From: an uncultured bacterium
GTDB lineage: Bacteria > Krumholzibacteriota > Krumholzibacteriia > LZORAL124-64-63
NCBI GenBank assembly: GCA_937910695.1
Contig: CALEMW010000139.1
Span: 1-64,000, forward strand
Direction of reading: 5' to 3'
DNA: 64,000 bases
Numbering within the stretch: position 1 is the stretch's first letter; each line of letters starts with the position of its first letter. The notes beneath the pieces were generated by a model. That model saw nothing but the letters and a program-made list of their open reading frames with translations. It ran no database searches and had not been told where the DNA came from. Shown here in pieces: positions 26,936-35,862 of the stretch. Position numbers and translations under genes: made by a program.

Positions 26936-29665
26936 CTACGGGAATAACCGTCGTCGACGTATCAGCAGGATTCCGACAGCCAAGCCCACGATCACCACAC
27001 CGGCCGATGTGGCACGGTGCCGTTTGGGTCGAAGATCGATCGTCACGTCTCCGTCCCCGACAGCCACGAAAGCCGACCAATAGAACGGATGGGCAGTTGC
27101 GGGGTCCTTTCTCAGGCCCTCGCCAGCTGCAGCGAGTGCTTCGGCCACGGTTCGCCCCGACGCCAGGGCACGATAGAACCCTTCCATGAAGGCGTAGGCG
27201 GCTTGATCCTCGACGGGCCAGAGCGTGGCGACCACGACCGGTGAGCCCGCCGCCAAAAACGCGCTCGACAGGCCCAACACTCCCTCACCAGAGAGAATCC
27301 GTCCGCCGGCTGTTTCGCAGGCTGAGAGCACGACCAGGTCGGCGGCGTAATCCGAGACGGCTATCACATCTGCGCGCAAGGTCGCATGCGGCTCGCCATC
27401 GCCGCCCGGCCCCAGATCGATCTCCGACCACCAGGGCCGCCGGTCATCGGCGCGGGCGTGGGTGGCCAGATGGAGCACCGAGCGTCCTCGCAATTCCTCG
27501 GCGTCGAGGGGTGGCGATAGGAGGCCTGCGACATGCAGATCGACATGCTCGTAACGGGCGGCCAGCGACCTGGCTTCGCTCACGGCGCCGGGCAACGGCC
27601 GTCCGTCCCCCATCTGCTCGGAAGCGAATGCCAGGATACCCTCACCACGGGAGCGGTCGTCATCATCGACTCGCAGGCCGGCCAGGATCGTTGCCGAGGG
27701 GCATCGGCTCCATACCGATCCTGCTGTCGAAAGTGCTTCGTAGGGCACGAGGTTGAGCGCCCCGTCGGGAATGACCACGAGCTTGTGGCTCGCAGCGATT
27801 CGCGGAGCAGCCTCTCCGAACAGCTCCCCGGCCATGGTGACCCCGATCGTGGAGACGGCTTCGCCGTGCCCGTCGCGGGGCCACGTCGACATCACATCCC
27901 TCAGGATACGGGCCTTGGCCTCGAGTTCGTCCCCCGCCGCCAACCGCACGACCTCGACGCCGTCGCCACCGACGACGAACAGATAGGATTCTTCGTCGCC
28001 GAGATAGTAGTCGAGCAGGAGCTCCCCTTCGGCCAGCACCTGGGTCTGCAGTTCAGCCGCGGTCGTCGGCTTCCGCGCCGGGCGCTGGGTGTCGACACCT
28101 CGGCGGTCCCGGATCCGCTCGGCCATGGTCCTGGCCTTGAAGACCTGGACAGCGTCGAAGGCGGCCGCGATGCCCTCGGTGGGATCCCGATGTCCCAACA
28201 TGATGCCCGCCAGGTCCGCGGCGATGCGGCCGCCCGCCGCGCTTCGCTGCTCCCGCCAAGCGGGATCGCGCGGCGCATCGCGGACATCCTCCCAGACCAG
28301 CGCCGCATCGCGGAGCGAGGCCAGGGCTTCGGCGTCGCGGCCGAGCCGGTGTTCGGCGGCGGCCCGCAGTTCGAGGGCCTCGAAGAGATGGCGGACGAGC
28401 GTCTGGGATCGGGCCTGTTCGGCGACTCGGGTGAGGGTCGCGACCGAACGCTCGTCCCTACCAGCCTGGAATTCAGCCCGACCGAGTGCGAGGCTCAAAT
28501 TGACGGCCGTCTGGCCCCCCGTCCTGCTGCCCCAGCGTCGTGTGCCGTCTTCAAGAACAGCCAGAGCGGCTTCGAGGCTGTCTTCGGAGGCGAGGGACGT
28601 CGCCAGACCCATCAGGCACTCGCATCGGTCCTCGATATCAAGGACCTCCGAGTCGGAGACCAGAGCTTCGCGCACGATCTGCTTCGCTTCCCGGTTGCGG
28701 CCCTGCAGGCGTCGCAGCCTCGCCCTGCGGATCTTGACGGCGGGTTCTCGGTCACGGAACCCCCCATCCCGGCACACGGATTGGAGATCGTCGAGCAGAG
28801 CCTCCGCTTCCTTGTACCTTCCGAGCTCGATCAAACAGTCCACTTCATTGCCGCCGGTGATCACCGCATCCTGTCGCTGCGCAAGAGCGATCTGAAGCTC
28901 ATAGGCGCGTTCGTAGTGGCGCTGGGCCAGCCCCGGATCGCCCGTGGCGTATTCCAGCGCTCCAAGGTTGTTCTCGGCCAGGGCCTCAACCGCCTCATAG
29001 CCGACATCGCGGGCCAGGCCCACCACCCGATTGAGACAGAACACCGCATCGCTGGTGCGGCCGGCATCCTGAAGGGCCACTGCCAGACCGTTGAGGGCCC
29101 ACACCTCGGGCTGCACCTCTCCGCGTTCGTGAAAGAGATCCGCGGCGCGGCGGTAATCCCGTTCGGCATCCGTATAGAGACCGTTGCGCGTCGCCAGGAA
29201 TGCGAGGCCCACAAGGCTCCAGGCTTCGTGCCGGGTATCGTCGGTTGCAAGAGCGAGATCCCGGAGCTTCCGGTAGATCGCACGAGCCTCGTCTTGCCGC
29301 CCCTGCTGCTCGACGGCGAGGCCAAGCCAGCGCAAGGCGTCGCACCAGCCCAGCGTATCTTGACGAGCGGCTGCAAGATCGGCTGCCTCGGCCAACAGCG
29401 GTTCGCCTTCGCGAGGGCGCCCGTACGAGGCATGCAAACGGCCCAGCTTCGCGACCAGGGGCTGGAGAAAAGAGGAATCGGATTCGGCTCGGGCTTCCAG
29501 GAGCAGCGGGGCGATGATCGCCTCGACTTCATCGACGCGGTGTTCAACATGGAGAGTATCGAGGCGGGCGAGGAAAGCAGTACGGTCGGATAGTGACGAT
29601 GCCTGGGTGATGGCGGCGATCATGAGGAACGTCGCGAACACCGGGAGAATGATCACTGAACGCAT
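26936..29665 (-). CDS. Membrane-anchored TPR-CHAT peptidase
   Basis: A 909-residue protein with an N-terminal signal or anchor (MRSVIILPVFATFLMIAA), about twelve TPR-like helical pairs over residues 40-480, and a C-terminal CHAT (caspase-like) domain. The catalytic dyad is visible: His736 in VLHLATHARAD and Cys783 in VLSACETAGG, followed by VVATLWPVEDQAA. A transmembrane helix near the end (SAGVVIVGLAVGILLIRRRR) would anchor the CHAT domain outside the cytosol. Regulation and substrate are unknown; TPRs usually mediate protein contact. GTG 29668 is an alternative start. Confidence 0.92.
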   Translation of the reverse strand: MRSVIILPVFATFLMIAAITQASSLSDRTAFLARLDTLHVEHRVDEVEAIIAPLLLEARAESDSSFLQPLVAKLGRLHASYGRPREGEPLLAEAADLAAARQDTLGWCDALRWLGLAVEQQGRQDEARAIYRKLRDLALATDDTRHEAWSLVGLAFLATRNGLYTDAERDYRRAADLFHERGEVQPEVWALNGLAVALQDAGRTSDAVFCLNRVVGLARDVGYEAVEALAENNLGALEYATGDPGLAQRHYERAYELQIALAQRQDAVITGGNEVDCLIELGRYKEAEALLDDLQSVCRDGGFRDREPAVKIRRARLRRLQGRNREAKQIVREALVSDSEVLDIEDRCECLMGLATSLASEDSLEAALAVLEDGTRRWGSRTGGQTAVNLSLALGRAEFQAGRDERSVATLTRVAEQARSQTLVRHLFEALELRAAAEHRLGRDAEALASLRDAALVWEDVRDAPRDPAWREQRSAAGGRIAADLAGIMLGHRDPTEGIAAAFDAVQVFKARTMAERIRDRRGVDTQRPARKPTTAAELQTQVLAEGELLLDYYLGDEESYLFVVGGDGVEVVRLAAGDELEAKARILRDVMSTWPRDGHGEAVSTIGVTMAGELFGEAAPRIAASHKLVVIPDGALNLVPYEALSTAGSVWSRCPSATILAGLRVDDDDRSRGEGILAFASEQMGDGRPLPGAVSEARSLAARYEHVDLHVAGLLSPPLDAEELRGRSVLHLATHARADDRRPWWSEIDLGPGGDGEPHATLRADVIAVSDYAADLVVLSACETAGGRILSGEGVLGLSSAFLAAGSPVVVATLWPVEDQAAYAFMEGFYRALASGRTVAEALAAAGEGLRKDPATAHPFYWSAFVAVGDGDVTIDLRPKRHRATSAGVVIVGLAVGILLIRRRRLFP

Positions 29666-29884
29666 CACCGTCTACAACCAACCCTTCAGACACAATGTGA
29701 AACTCACAGCTGGAATCGACAGCCACTCCACACCGCAGATTACCACGCGTCTTGAGGATTCACCAACGTCGCACACCCCACAAAGCTCTGGCGTCCCTGG
29801 CCCTCATCTCTGATCATAGTCGGGAACCCACGCGACGGCCGCCCGTACTGCCCCGGCCACCCCATCCTTGAACCGGAGGACGAC

Positions 29885-32581
29885 ATGCGTGCCCTCGCCT
29901 CTCTGCTGCTGCTCAGCTTCGCGCTGGCCGCCGCCGCCACAGCGGCTCCTCTTATCACCGAGACCTATACGCTGCCCAACGGCCTGACGGTGATCCTGCA
30001 CCCCGACCCGTCGCAACCCATGGTGACGATAAACACGTGGTTCCACGTCGGCTCCAAGGATGAGGACCCCGGCCGCACCGGTTTCGCCCACCTGTTCGAG
30101 CACCTGATGTTCATGGGCACCGACCGCGTGCCGGACAATCAGTTCGATATGCTCATGGAACGAGGCGGCGGCGCCAACAACGCCTCGACCGGCACCGACC
30201 GCACCAACTACTACTCCTGGGGCCCGCGCTCGCTGCTGCCGACTCTGATGTGGCTCGACGCCGACCGACTCGACGCGCTGAGCGCTGCGATGACCGAAAA
30301 GAAAGTCGACCTGCAGCGCGACGTCGTGCGCAACGAGCGCCGGCAGAACGTGGAGAACCAGCCCTACGGCATCGCCGAGCTGATCCTGCCCGAAGCCCTG
30401 TACCCGGCCCACCACCCCTATCAGCACTCGATCATCGGCAGCCACGAGGACCTCGAGGCCGCCACCGCCGCCGACGTGAAGGCCTTCTTCGACACCTACT
30501 ACGTGCCGGGCAACGCCAGTCTGGTCGTGGCCGGCGACTTCGATCCCGCCGTGGCCAAGGAGCTGGTGGCGAGCACCTTCGGCGCCGTCGCGGCCCGACC
30601 GCTGCCCGAACACAAGACCGCCGAACCGGTGACCCTCGCCCGCGAGGTCAGCCGCATGGCCGTCGACCGCGTGAACTTCCCGCGCCTGTACCTGGTGTGG
30701 CACTCACCGGCCGCCTACCAGGACGGCGACGCAGACATGGAGATGATCGCGTCGCTGCTGGCCGCCGGCCAGACCGGCCGCCTGTACGAACGCCTGGTGC
30801 TCCAGGACAAACTGTCTCAGAACATCGACGTCTACCAGTACAGCAAGGAGCTCGGCAGCGAGTTCCACATCGAGGCCACGGCATCCGAGGGCGCCGACCT
30901 CGAGCAGATCAAACGGGTCGTTCTCGAAGAGATCGACCGCCTGCAGACCGACGGCCCCACCGAGGCCGAGCTGGACCGCGTCAAGGCGTCCACCGAGTCA
31001 GGTTTCCTGCGCCAGAAGGAGAGCCTGACCCGCCGCGCCAACCTGCTCAACGCTTTCCGCAAGGCCTACGGCGAAGCCGACAGCTTCGATCGCGAGCTCG
31101 CTCGCCAGCTATCCCCGACCTCCGAGTCGGTCCGCCTGTGGAGCCGCAAGATCCTGGGCGAAGGCCGCGTCGATCTGCGCATTCTGCCCGAAGACGCCGC
31201 GGTGGCCGGAGCCGACCTGAACCAGAGGCCAGAGAACCTGCCCGACCGCCCGGCCGAGCCGGCCGTCGCCACCAGGCTCGAACTGAAGAACGGCCGCCCC
31301 CTGTACGTGGTCAGCCGTCCCGGCAGCGGATTGTTCAGCGGCCAGATCATCGTCGACGGCGGCGAGCGGCTCATGGACTCGGATCAAGCCGGCCTGGCCT
31401 CGCTGTGCGCCACCATGCTCACCAAGGGTGCCGGCGACCGCGACGCCGCGGCCTTTGCCGACGCTGTAGCCTCGCTCGGAGCACGGATCGGGGTCCGCAG
31501 CAGCACCGAGAACTTATCGGTCCAGGTATCGGGCCTGACCTCACGCCTGGATGAGACACTTGCCTTGCTGGGTGATGCGTTGATCCGTCCCAAAATCACT
31601 GCCGAGGATTTTGCCCGCGAGAAGGATCTGGCCTTGGCTGGCATCCTGTCCCGGGGCGAGAGCGCCAACCGCGTCGCCCAGACCGTGATGCGTCTGAGCC
31701 TCTTCGGCCGCGACGATCCCCGCGGCCTCCCCGGAGACGGCTTCGCCGAAACGGTGGCGTCGCTGACCCGCGACGATGTGACTGCCTCGTTGACGCTCCT
31801 GATGAATCCCGAACACGCCGCCTACGTGTTCGTGGGCGACTTCGAGCCGGCTCAGATCAAGAAAGCCCTGGACCGCCACCTGAATGGTTGGAAGGGCAAG
31901 GGCGACGCCGTCGTAACATCATCGACTCCATTGACCGAACCCAAACCCGGCATGCTGCTGGTCGACCGCCCCGACGCACCGCAGACCGTCATCATGCTCG
32001 CCCGCCCGATTCCGGGACCGGACGACGCCGAACGCGTCACCCGCGAGTGCCTGAACACGCTCTTCGGCAGCTCGTTCACCAGCCGCCTCATGCAGAATAT
32101 CCGCGAGGAGCACGGCTACTCCTACGGCGCACGCTCAGCCTTCATCGAAAGCGGCGACCAATGGCTGCTGACGGCTTCGTCCGGTGTGCAGACCCGCGTC
32201 ACGGGACCGGCCCTGAGCGAATTCAAGAAGGAGTTCGACGGTCTGAGCAACGGCGACGTCACCCCGGAGGAAACCGAGAAGGCTGTGCGCACCGTACGCT
32301 TCGAACTGGAGAACGCGGGAGCGACCACCGGCGAGATGGCCAACCTGGTCACCGGCCTGCTCAAGGCCAACCGCCCCGTCGACGCTGTGCGTCGTGATCT
32401 TACGGCGTTGGCTGGGGTCGATCAAGCCGCCCTCAACGCCGTAGCGGCTTCGGGTCTGTACACCTGGGATGATCTGCTGATCGTTCTGGTAGGCGACAAG
32501 GAGCAGGTGTTGCCGCAGTTGGAGGAGGCGGGGTTCGGGGCGCCGGTTGTTGTGGATGGCGAGGGCAAGCCGATCCAGTAA
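29885..32581 (+). CDS. M16 zinc metallopeptidase, double-domain, secreted
   Basis: This 898-residue pitrilysin-type peptidase has a signal peptide (MRALASLLLLSFALAAAATA). The first M16 unit carries the inverted zinc motif HLFEH at residues 69-73 and a downstream Glu in VVRNERRQNVENQ. The second unit (from about residue 450; LFSGQIIVDGG, MLTKGAGDRDAA) lacks the motif, as usual for the non-catalytic half. GGAGGACG lies just before the ATG. It probably cuts peptides in the periplasm. The about 220 bp between it and the divergent CHAT gene hold no feature I can name. Confidence 0.94.
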   Translation: MRALASLLLLSFALAAAATAAPLITETYTLPNGLTVILHPDPSQPMVTINTWFHVGSKDEDPGRTGFAHLFEHLMFMGTDRVPDNQFDMLMERGGGANNASTGTDRTNYYSWGPRSLLPTLMWLDADRLDALSAAMTEKKVDLQRDVVRNERRQNVENQPYGIAELILPEALYPAHHPYQHSIIGSHEDLEAATAADVKAFFDTYYVPGNASLVVAGDFDPAVAKELVASTFGAVAARPLPEHKTAEPVTLAREVSRMAVDRVNFPRLYLVWHSPAAYQDGDADMEMIASLLAAGQTGRLYERLVLQDKLSQNIDVYQYSKELGSEFHIEATASEGADLEQIKRVVLEEIDRLQTDGPTEAELDRVKASTESGFLRQKESLTRRANLLNAFRKAYGEADSFDRELARQLSPTSESVRLWSRKILGEGRVDLRILPEDAAVAGADLNQRPENLPDRPAEPAVATRLELKNGRPLYVVSRPGSGLFSGQIIVDGGERLMDSDQAGLASLCATMLTKGAGDRDAAAFADAVASLGARIGVRSSTENLSVQVSGLTSRLDETLALLGDALIRPKITAEDFAREKDLALAGILSRGESANRVAQTVMRLSLFGRDDPRGLPGDGFAETVASLTRDDVTASLTLLMNPEHAAYVFVGDFEPAQIKKALDRHLNGWKGKGDAVVTSSTPLTEPKPGMLLVDRPDAPQTVIMLARPIPGPDDAERVTRECLNTLFGSSFTSRLMQNIREEHGYSYGARSAFIESGDQWLLTASSGVQTRVTGPALSEFKKEFDGLSNGDVTPEETEKAVRTVRFELENAGATTGEMANLVTGLLKANRPVDAVRRDLTALAGVDQAALNAVAASGLYTWDDLLIVLVGDKEQVLPQLEEAGFGAPVVVDGEGKPIQ

Positions 32582-32605
32582 ATGCCCACTATGGCTTGGA
32601 AAACC

Positions 32606-32636
32606 GAGGGGTTTCTGCGGTACGCAGAAGCCCCTC
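32606..32636 (+). terminator. Terminator of the M16 gene (possibly bidirectional)
   Basis: A 14-bp stem with one G-U pair and a GTA loop lies 25 bp after the M16 stop. On the minus strand it is followed by GGTTTTCC, so it may also back up termination of tRNA-Lys. Confidence 0.65.
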
Positions 32637-32649
32637 ATACATGAAACGA

Positions 32650-32677
32650 CAAAGAGGTCACAGCATCCGCTGTAACC
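32650..32677 (-). terminator. Terminator of tRNA-Lys
   Basis: On the minus strand, a 9-bp stem (GGTTACAGC with GCTGTGACC) and GGAT loop are followed by TCTTTGTCG, 13 bp after the tRNA 3' end. Confidence 0.6.
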
Positions 32678-32689
32678 CCTAGTCATAGT

Positions 32690-32765
32690 TGGTACGCCAC
32701 CAGGGACTTGAACCCCGAACCGTCTGATTAAGAGTCAGATGCTCTGCCAGTTGAGCTAGTGGCGC
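32690..32765 (-). tRNA. tRNA-Lys (anticodon CTT)
   Basis: A 76-nt cloverleaf: acceptor GCGCCAC with GTGGCGT, discriminator A and encoded CCA; anticodon stem TCTGA/TCAGA around loop CTCTTAA; T-loop TTCAAGT. The CCA end is present in the gene. Confidence 0.95.
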
Positions 32766-32825
32766 CCCGTATCCGGAATGTGGTGCAACCGCAAGAGGCG
32801 TGTTATCCTCTCCCGCCGGCCCCGC

Positions 32826-32854
32826 AAACTAGCACCGAGGTTGGGGTCTGTCAA
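32826..32854 (-). promoter_or_regulatory. Promoter of tRNA-Lys
   Basis: On the minus strand, TTGACA and TAGTTT are separated by 17 nt, about 60 bp before the tRNA. The same two hexamers with the same spacing precede tRNA-Leu. Confidence 0.75.
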
Positions 32855-32906
32855 GGTTTCCACCCCGTTTTCGGCCGCGGCCGACATTTCCGTGAGGATC
32901 ATCCCC

Positions 32907-33554
32907 ATGCTCGATCTCCCAGCCCGCAAGAAACGCGTCGGTCACGTCGTGCGCATCCTGACCGAGCGCTACCACGACGCCAAATGCAGTCTCGATCACG
33001 ACGGCCCCTTCCAGCTGCTCATCGCCACCATCCTGAGCGCCCAATGTACAGACGTTCGAGTCAACATGGTCACTCCGGACCTTTTCGCCTCATTCCCCGA
33101 CGCCCGGGCCTTCGCCGAAGCACCCGTCGAGGAGATCGAAGAGGCGATCCGCTCCACCGGCTTTTTCCGCCAGAAAGCCAAGTCCATCAAGAGCTGCAGC
33201 ACCGACATCATCGAAAAACACGGCGGCGAACTGCCCACGACCATCGACGATTTCGTGAAGCTGGCCGGCGTGGGCCGCAAGACGGCCAACGTGGTGCTCG
33301 GTGTGGCCATGGGAAAGCCCGACGGCGTGGTGGTCGACACCCACGTGGGGCGCATCGCGGTGAAACTGGGATTGACGGAACACGGCCCCAAGGACGCCGT
33401 GAAGATCGAGCGGGACTTGAACGCATGCGTACCGAAGAAGGACTGGGTGGGGATCGGCCATCTGCTGATCGATCATGGACGCGCGGTGTGCAGGGCCCGC
33501 AAACCCGACTGCGACGCCTGTCCCCTCTACCGGCACTGCGAGGCGCGGGCCTGA
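32907..33554 (+). CDS. nth: Endonuclease III (DNA glycosylase/AP lyase)
   Basis: Removes oxidised pyrimidines in base excision repair. The 215-residue protein starts at ATG 32907 after GAGG. It shows LLIATILSAQCTD, the helix-hairpin-helix LAGVGRKTANVV with the catalytic Lys, VDTHVGR with the catalytic Asp, and a C-terminal iron-sulfur motif C-x6-C-x2-C-x5-C (CRARKPDCDACPLYRHC). It lies opposite to tRNA-Lys and its stop abuts the next minus-strand gene. Confidence 0.96.
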   Translation: MLDLPARKKRVGHVVRILTERYHDAKCSLDHDGPFQLLIATILSAQCTDVRVNMVTPDLFASFPDARAFAEAPVEEIEEAIRSTGFFRQKAKSIKSCSTDIIEKHGGELPTTIDDFVKLAGVGRKTANVVLGVAMGKPDGVVVDTHVGRIAVKLGLTEHGPKDAVKIERDLNACVPKKDWVGIGHLLIDHGRAVCRARKPDCDACPLYRHCEARA

Positions 33555-35816
33555 TCAACGAATCAGCGAAACCTTGCGGGTGTCGGCGCCGTCTTCGGTG
33601 CTGAGTCGAACGAGGTAGAGGCCGGCCGGCATTTCGCGCCCGTCGTCACCGCAACCGTGCCAGTCGACTTCGTGGTGACCGACCGACAAAACTCCCTCAG
33701 ACAGTGTCGCCACCAAAGCGCCTGCCACGTCGTGAACGGTCACCAACGCACGGCCTGGCCGGGCCAGCTCGAACGCCACCCTCACACTCGGGTTGAAGGG
33801 ATTCGGGCGGGGCGCCGACAGGCTGCTCCGCTGAGGAATCTGCAGGCCTTCATCCGAGGGCGGTGGGTCGTCGTTGCCCACGCCTCCTTCACAGTGATTG
33901 CGCAGCAGCTCCACGCCGCGTGGACCCGCTCCCGCCACAAGGACAGCTGAAGTCGTTGCCACGCCGCCGCCAGCCCCCGGTCCGACCATCCCCGCCCAAC
34001 GCGGCGCTTCGAGCATGCTGACATCGATGGCGATCAGGTCCCCTGCCGACGCATAGAGCATATCGCCGTCCAGCAACAGGCTGCTGCAGAGGCCCGGCAA
34101 AGCCACCGAAGTATGGAGATCGAGCTGTCCCGGGACTTCGAGATCCCCCGTCAGGACATAACCATCGCCGCCGATGATCAGACGCGTCCCGTCGAGTGCT
34201 AGACTCGTTGCCGAGACGCTCGTGTTCCATGTGTCGACGAGGACAGGCACCATCGAGGCGTCGTAGATGTAGTAGTCGAGGATCCCATCCATGGACATGA
34301 CCACGGCATTGCCGTCCACGCCTATGCAACGGGGCGCCTCCGGCAACGGCTGAAACAGGGCCACCTGCGGGTCGGCCGGATCGGCGGCGTAGACGAGCTG
34401 GGTATGATCGCCCACGCCCAGAACATTGGTCCCCTCGACGAAGACCTGCACGTAGTTCCCCCGCACGAACAACGCCCGGGGATCTCCGCCCAGGTTGACG
34501 ATGCTCCCCAGCACAGGAGCGGCAGGATCGCTGATATCCACCAGGGCGAGTTTGCCTCGGTTCTGTCCTGAGCTGTACGAGATCACCGCGGCGAGATCGC
34601 CCCCAAGAGCCAGACCACGGGGCTCATACTGGATGTCCAGTCCTGCCAGACGGACCGGAGCCTCGGGATCGGAGACGTCGAGGAGCCAGAGACGTCCGGT
34701 GGGACTGCCGCCTGCGGTTCGGGTGTCGAGGAGGGCCCCGGCGAGATCGCCGTCGGTGAAGACGGCCATCACATCGTCGTGGATCGTCTCAGGTACCACC
34801 ACGCCTGCCGGCGCCACGGGGCGCGGATCATCCAGAGCAAGAACGGCGAACCCTTCTTCCTCACGCGCCAGATAGGACCATGATCCATCGGCCTCCACGT
34901 CGCCGCCGGTCATCGCCGACGAACCGATCAGGTCGAAGGTGCCGAACGCGATATCGAAGACTTCATAACCGATCGCGTCGTCGGTGCTGTCGCCGAGCAG
35001 GTGGAGGCGTGTGCCCTCGATCGCCACCTCGGTCCAGGCCCCGGGGTCGTAATGGGATAGGGCCAGCTGTGCGTCGCCGGTGATGTCGATCGACACGAGC
35101 ACGCCGTTGCCGGCGAGCCAGGCCCGATCGGCGCTCAGGGCTACGTCCCTGACCAAGCCGCCGCCGTGCCAGGTGTCGACCGATGTCGGGACAGCGGGGG
35201 CGGATAGATTGAAGATGCGCAGGTTGGGACTCAAGGGTCCGGCAAGGGCCAGGGTCTGGTCTCTCAGGTCCAGCGCTGCCGTCTGATCGGACACCGTTTG
35301 ACTGTCGGTGATCAGCGGTGCATCGGGATTGGTGACATCGACGGTGATCAGCATCCGGGCTGCGCCGCCGATGTCGGTATCGCAGAGGATGTAGATGTGG
35401 GATGCCCCCCCCACCATGTCCACCGTCCAGCCCGGCAACGTGAGACCGCCGGCTTCGCGGGGCGATGAAGGCGCACCCATATCGAGACAGAGCAGGGAAC
35501 TGTCGTCGGCACGCGCCATGACCGCCGTACTCCCCGAACCCGCCACACGCCACTGTCCCGCTCCGAGCACATGCTCGACGATGAACCAGGGAATCTCCGG
35601 ATTGGTCAGATCGTAGACGGTGAGCCCCACGTCCGCGACACCCAACAACACGTACGGACCCATGCGGCTCATGTCGTCCACAGCCCCGGCCCCGGCCCGG
35701 GTGGCGACGAGGCGGAGCGAGCGGCCGTGATCGACACAGTCGACCACCGCTGTGCTGATGGAGGCGGAGACCAGCGAGGCGATCAGCAGGAACGGGGCGG
35801 CGATACGGGCGGTCAT
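33555..35816 (-). CDS. Secreted LVIVD-repeat protein with FlgD-like C-terminal domain
   Basis: A 753-residue protein with a signal peptide (MTARIAAPFLLIASLVSASI) and many LVIVD-like repeats (VLLGVADVGLTVYDLTNPEIP, LWLLDVSDPEAPVRLAGL, KLALVDISDPAAPVLGS), interspersed with longer beta stretches. The C-terminal region has RPNPFNPSVRV and VHDVAGALVATLSEG, the FlgD-like sorting domain. Similar in plan to the next gene but not closely alike in sequence. It lies 46 bp downstream of it, same strand. Ligand unknown. Confidence 0.88.
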   Translation of the reverse strand: MTARIAAPFLLIASLVSASISTAVVDCVDHGRSLRLVATRAGAGAVDDMSRMGPYVLLGVADVGLTVYDLTNPEIPWFIVEHVLGAGQWRVAGSGSTAVMARADDSSLLCLDMGAPSSPREAGGLTLPGWTVDMVGGASHIYILCDTDIGGAARMLITVDVTNPDAPLITDSQTVSDQTAALDLRDQTLALAGPLSPNLRIFNLSAPAVPTSVDTWHGGGLVRDVALSADRAWLAGNGVLVSIDITGDAQLALSHYDPGAWTEVAIEGTRLHLLGDSTDDAIGYEVFDIAFGTFDLIGSSAMTGGDVEADGSWSYLAREEEGFAVLALDDPRPVAPAGVVVPETIHDDVMAVFTDGDLAGALLDTRTAGGSPTGRLWLLDVSDPEAPVRLAGLDIQYEPRGLALGGDLAAVISYSSGQNRGKLALVDISDPAAPVLGSIVNLGGDPRALFVRGNYVQVFVEGTNVLGVGDHTQLVYAADPADPQVALFQPLPEAPRCIGVDGNAVVMSMDGILDYYIYDASMVPVLVDTWNTSVSATSLALDGTRLIIGGDGYVLTGDLEVPGQLDLHTSVALPGLCSSLLLDGDMLYASAGDLIAIDVSMLEAPRWAGMVGPGAGGGVATTSAVLVAGAGPRGVELLRNHCEGGVGNDDPPPSDEGLQIPQRSSLSAPRPNPFNPSVRVAFELARPGRALVTVHDVAGALVATLSEGVLSVGHHEVDWHGCGDDGREMPAGLYLVRLSTEDGADTRKVSLIR

Positions 35817-35862
35817 AACAACTCCCGGGCGTTATGGAATCTGATCTCGTTCAAGCTGGGGA

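Noticed and set aside
27533-29593. 686-codon open frame antisense to the CHAT gene
   Set aside because: It is a shadow of the TPR-CHAT frame; it has no ribosome binding site or recognisable domain.
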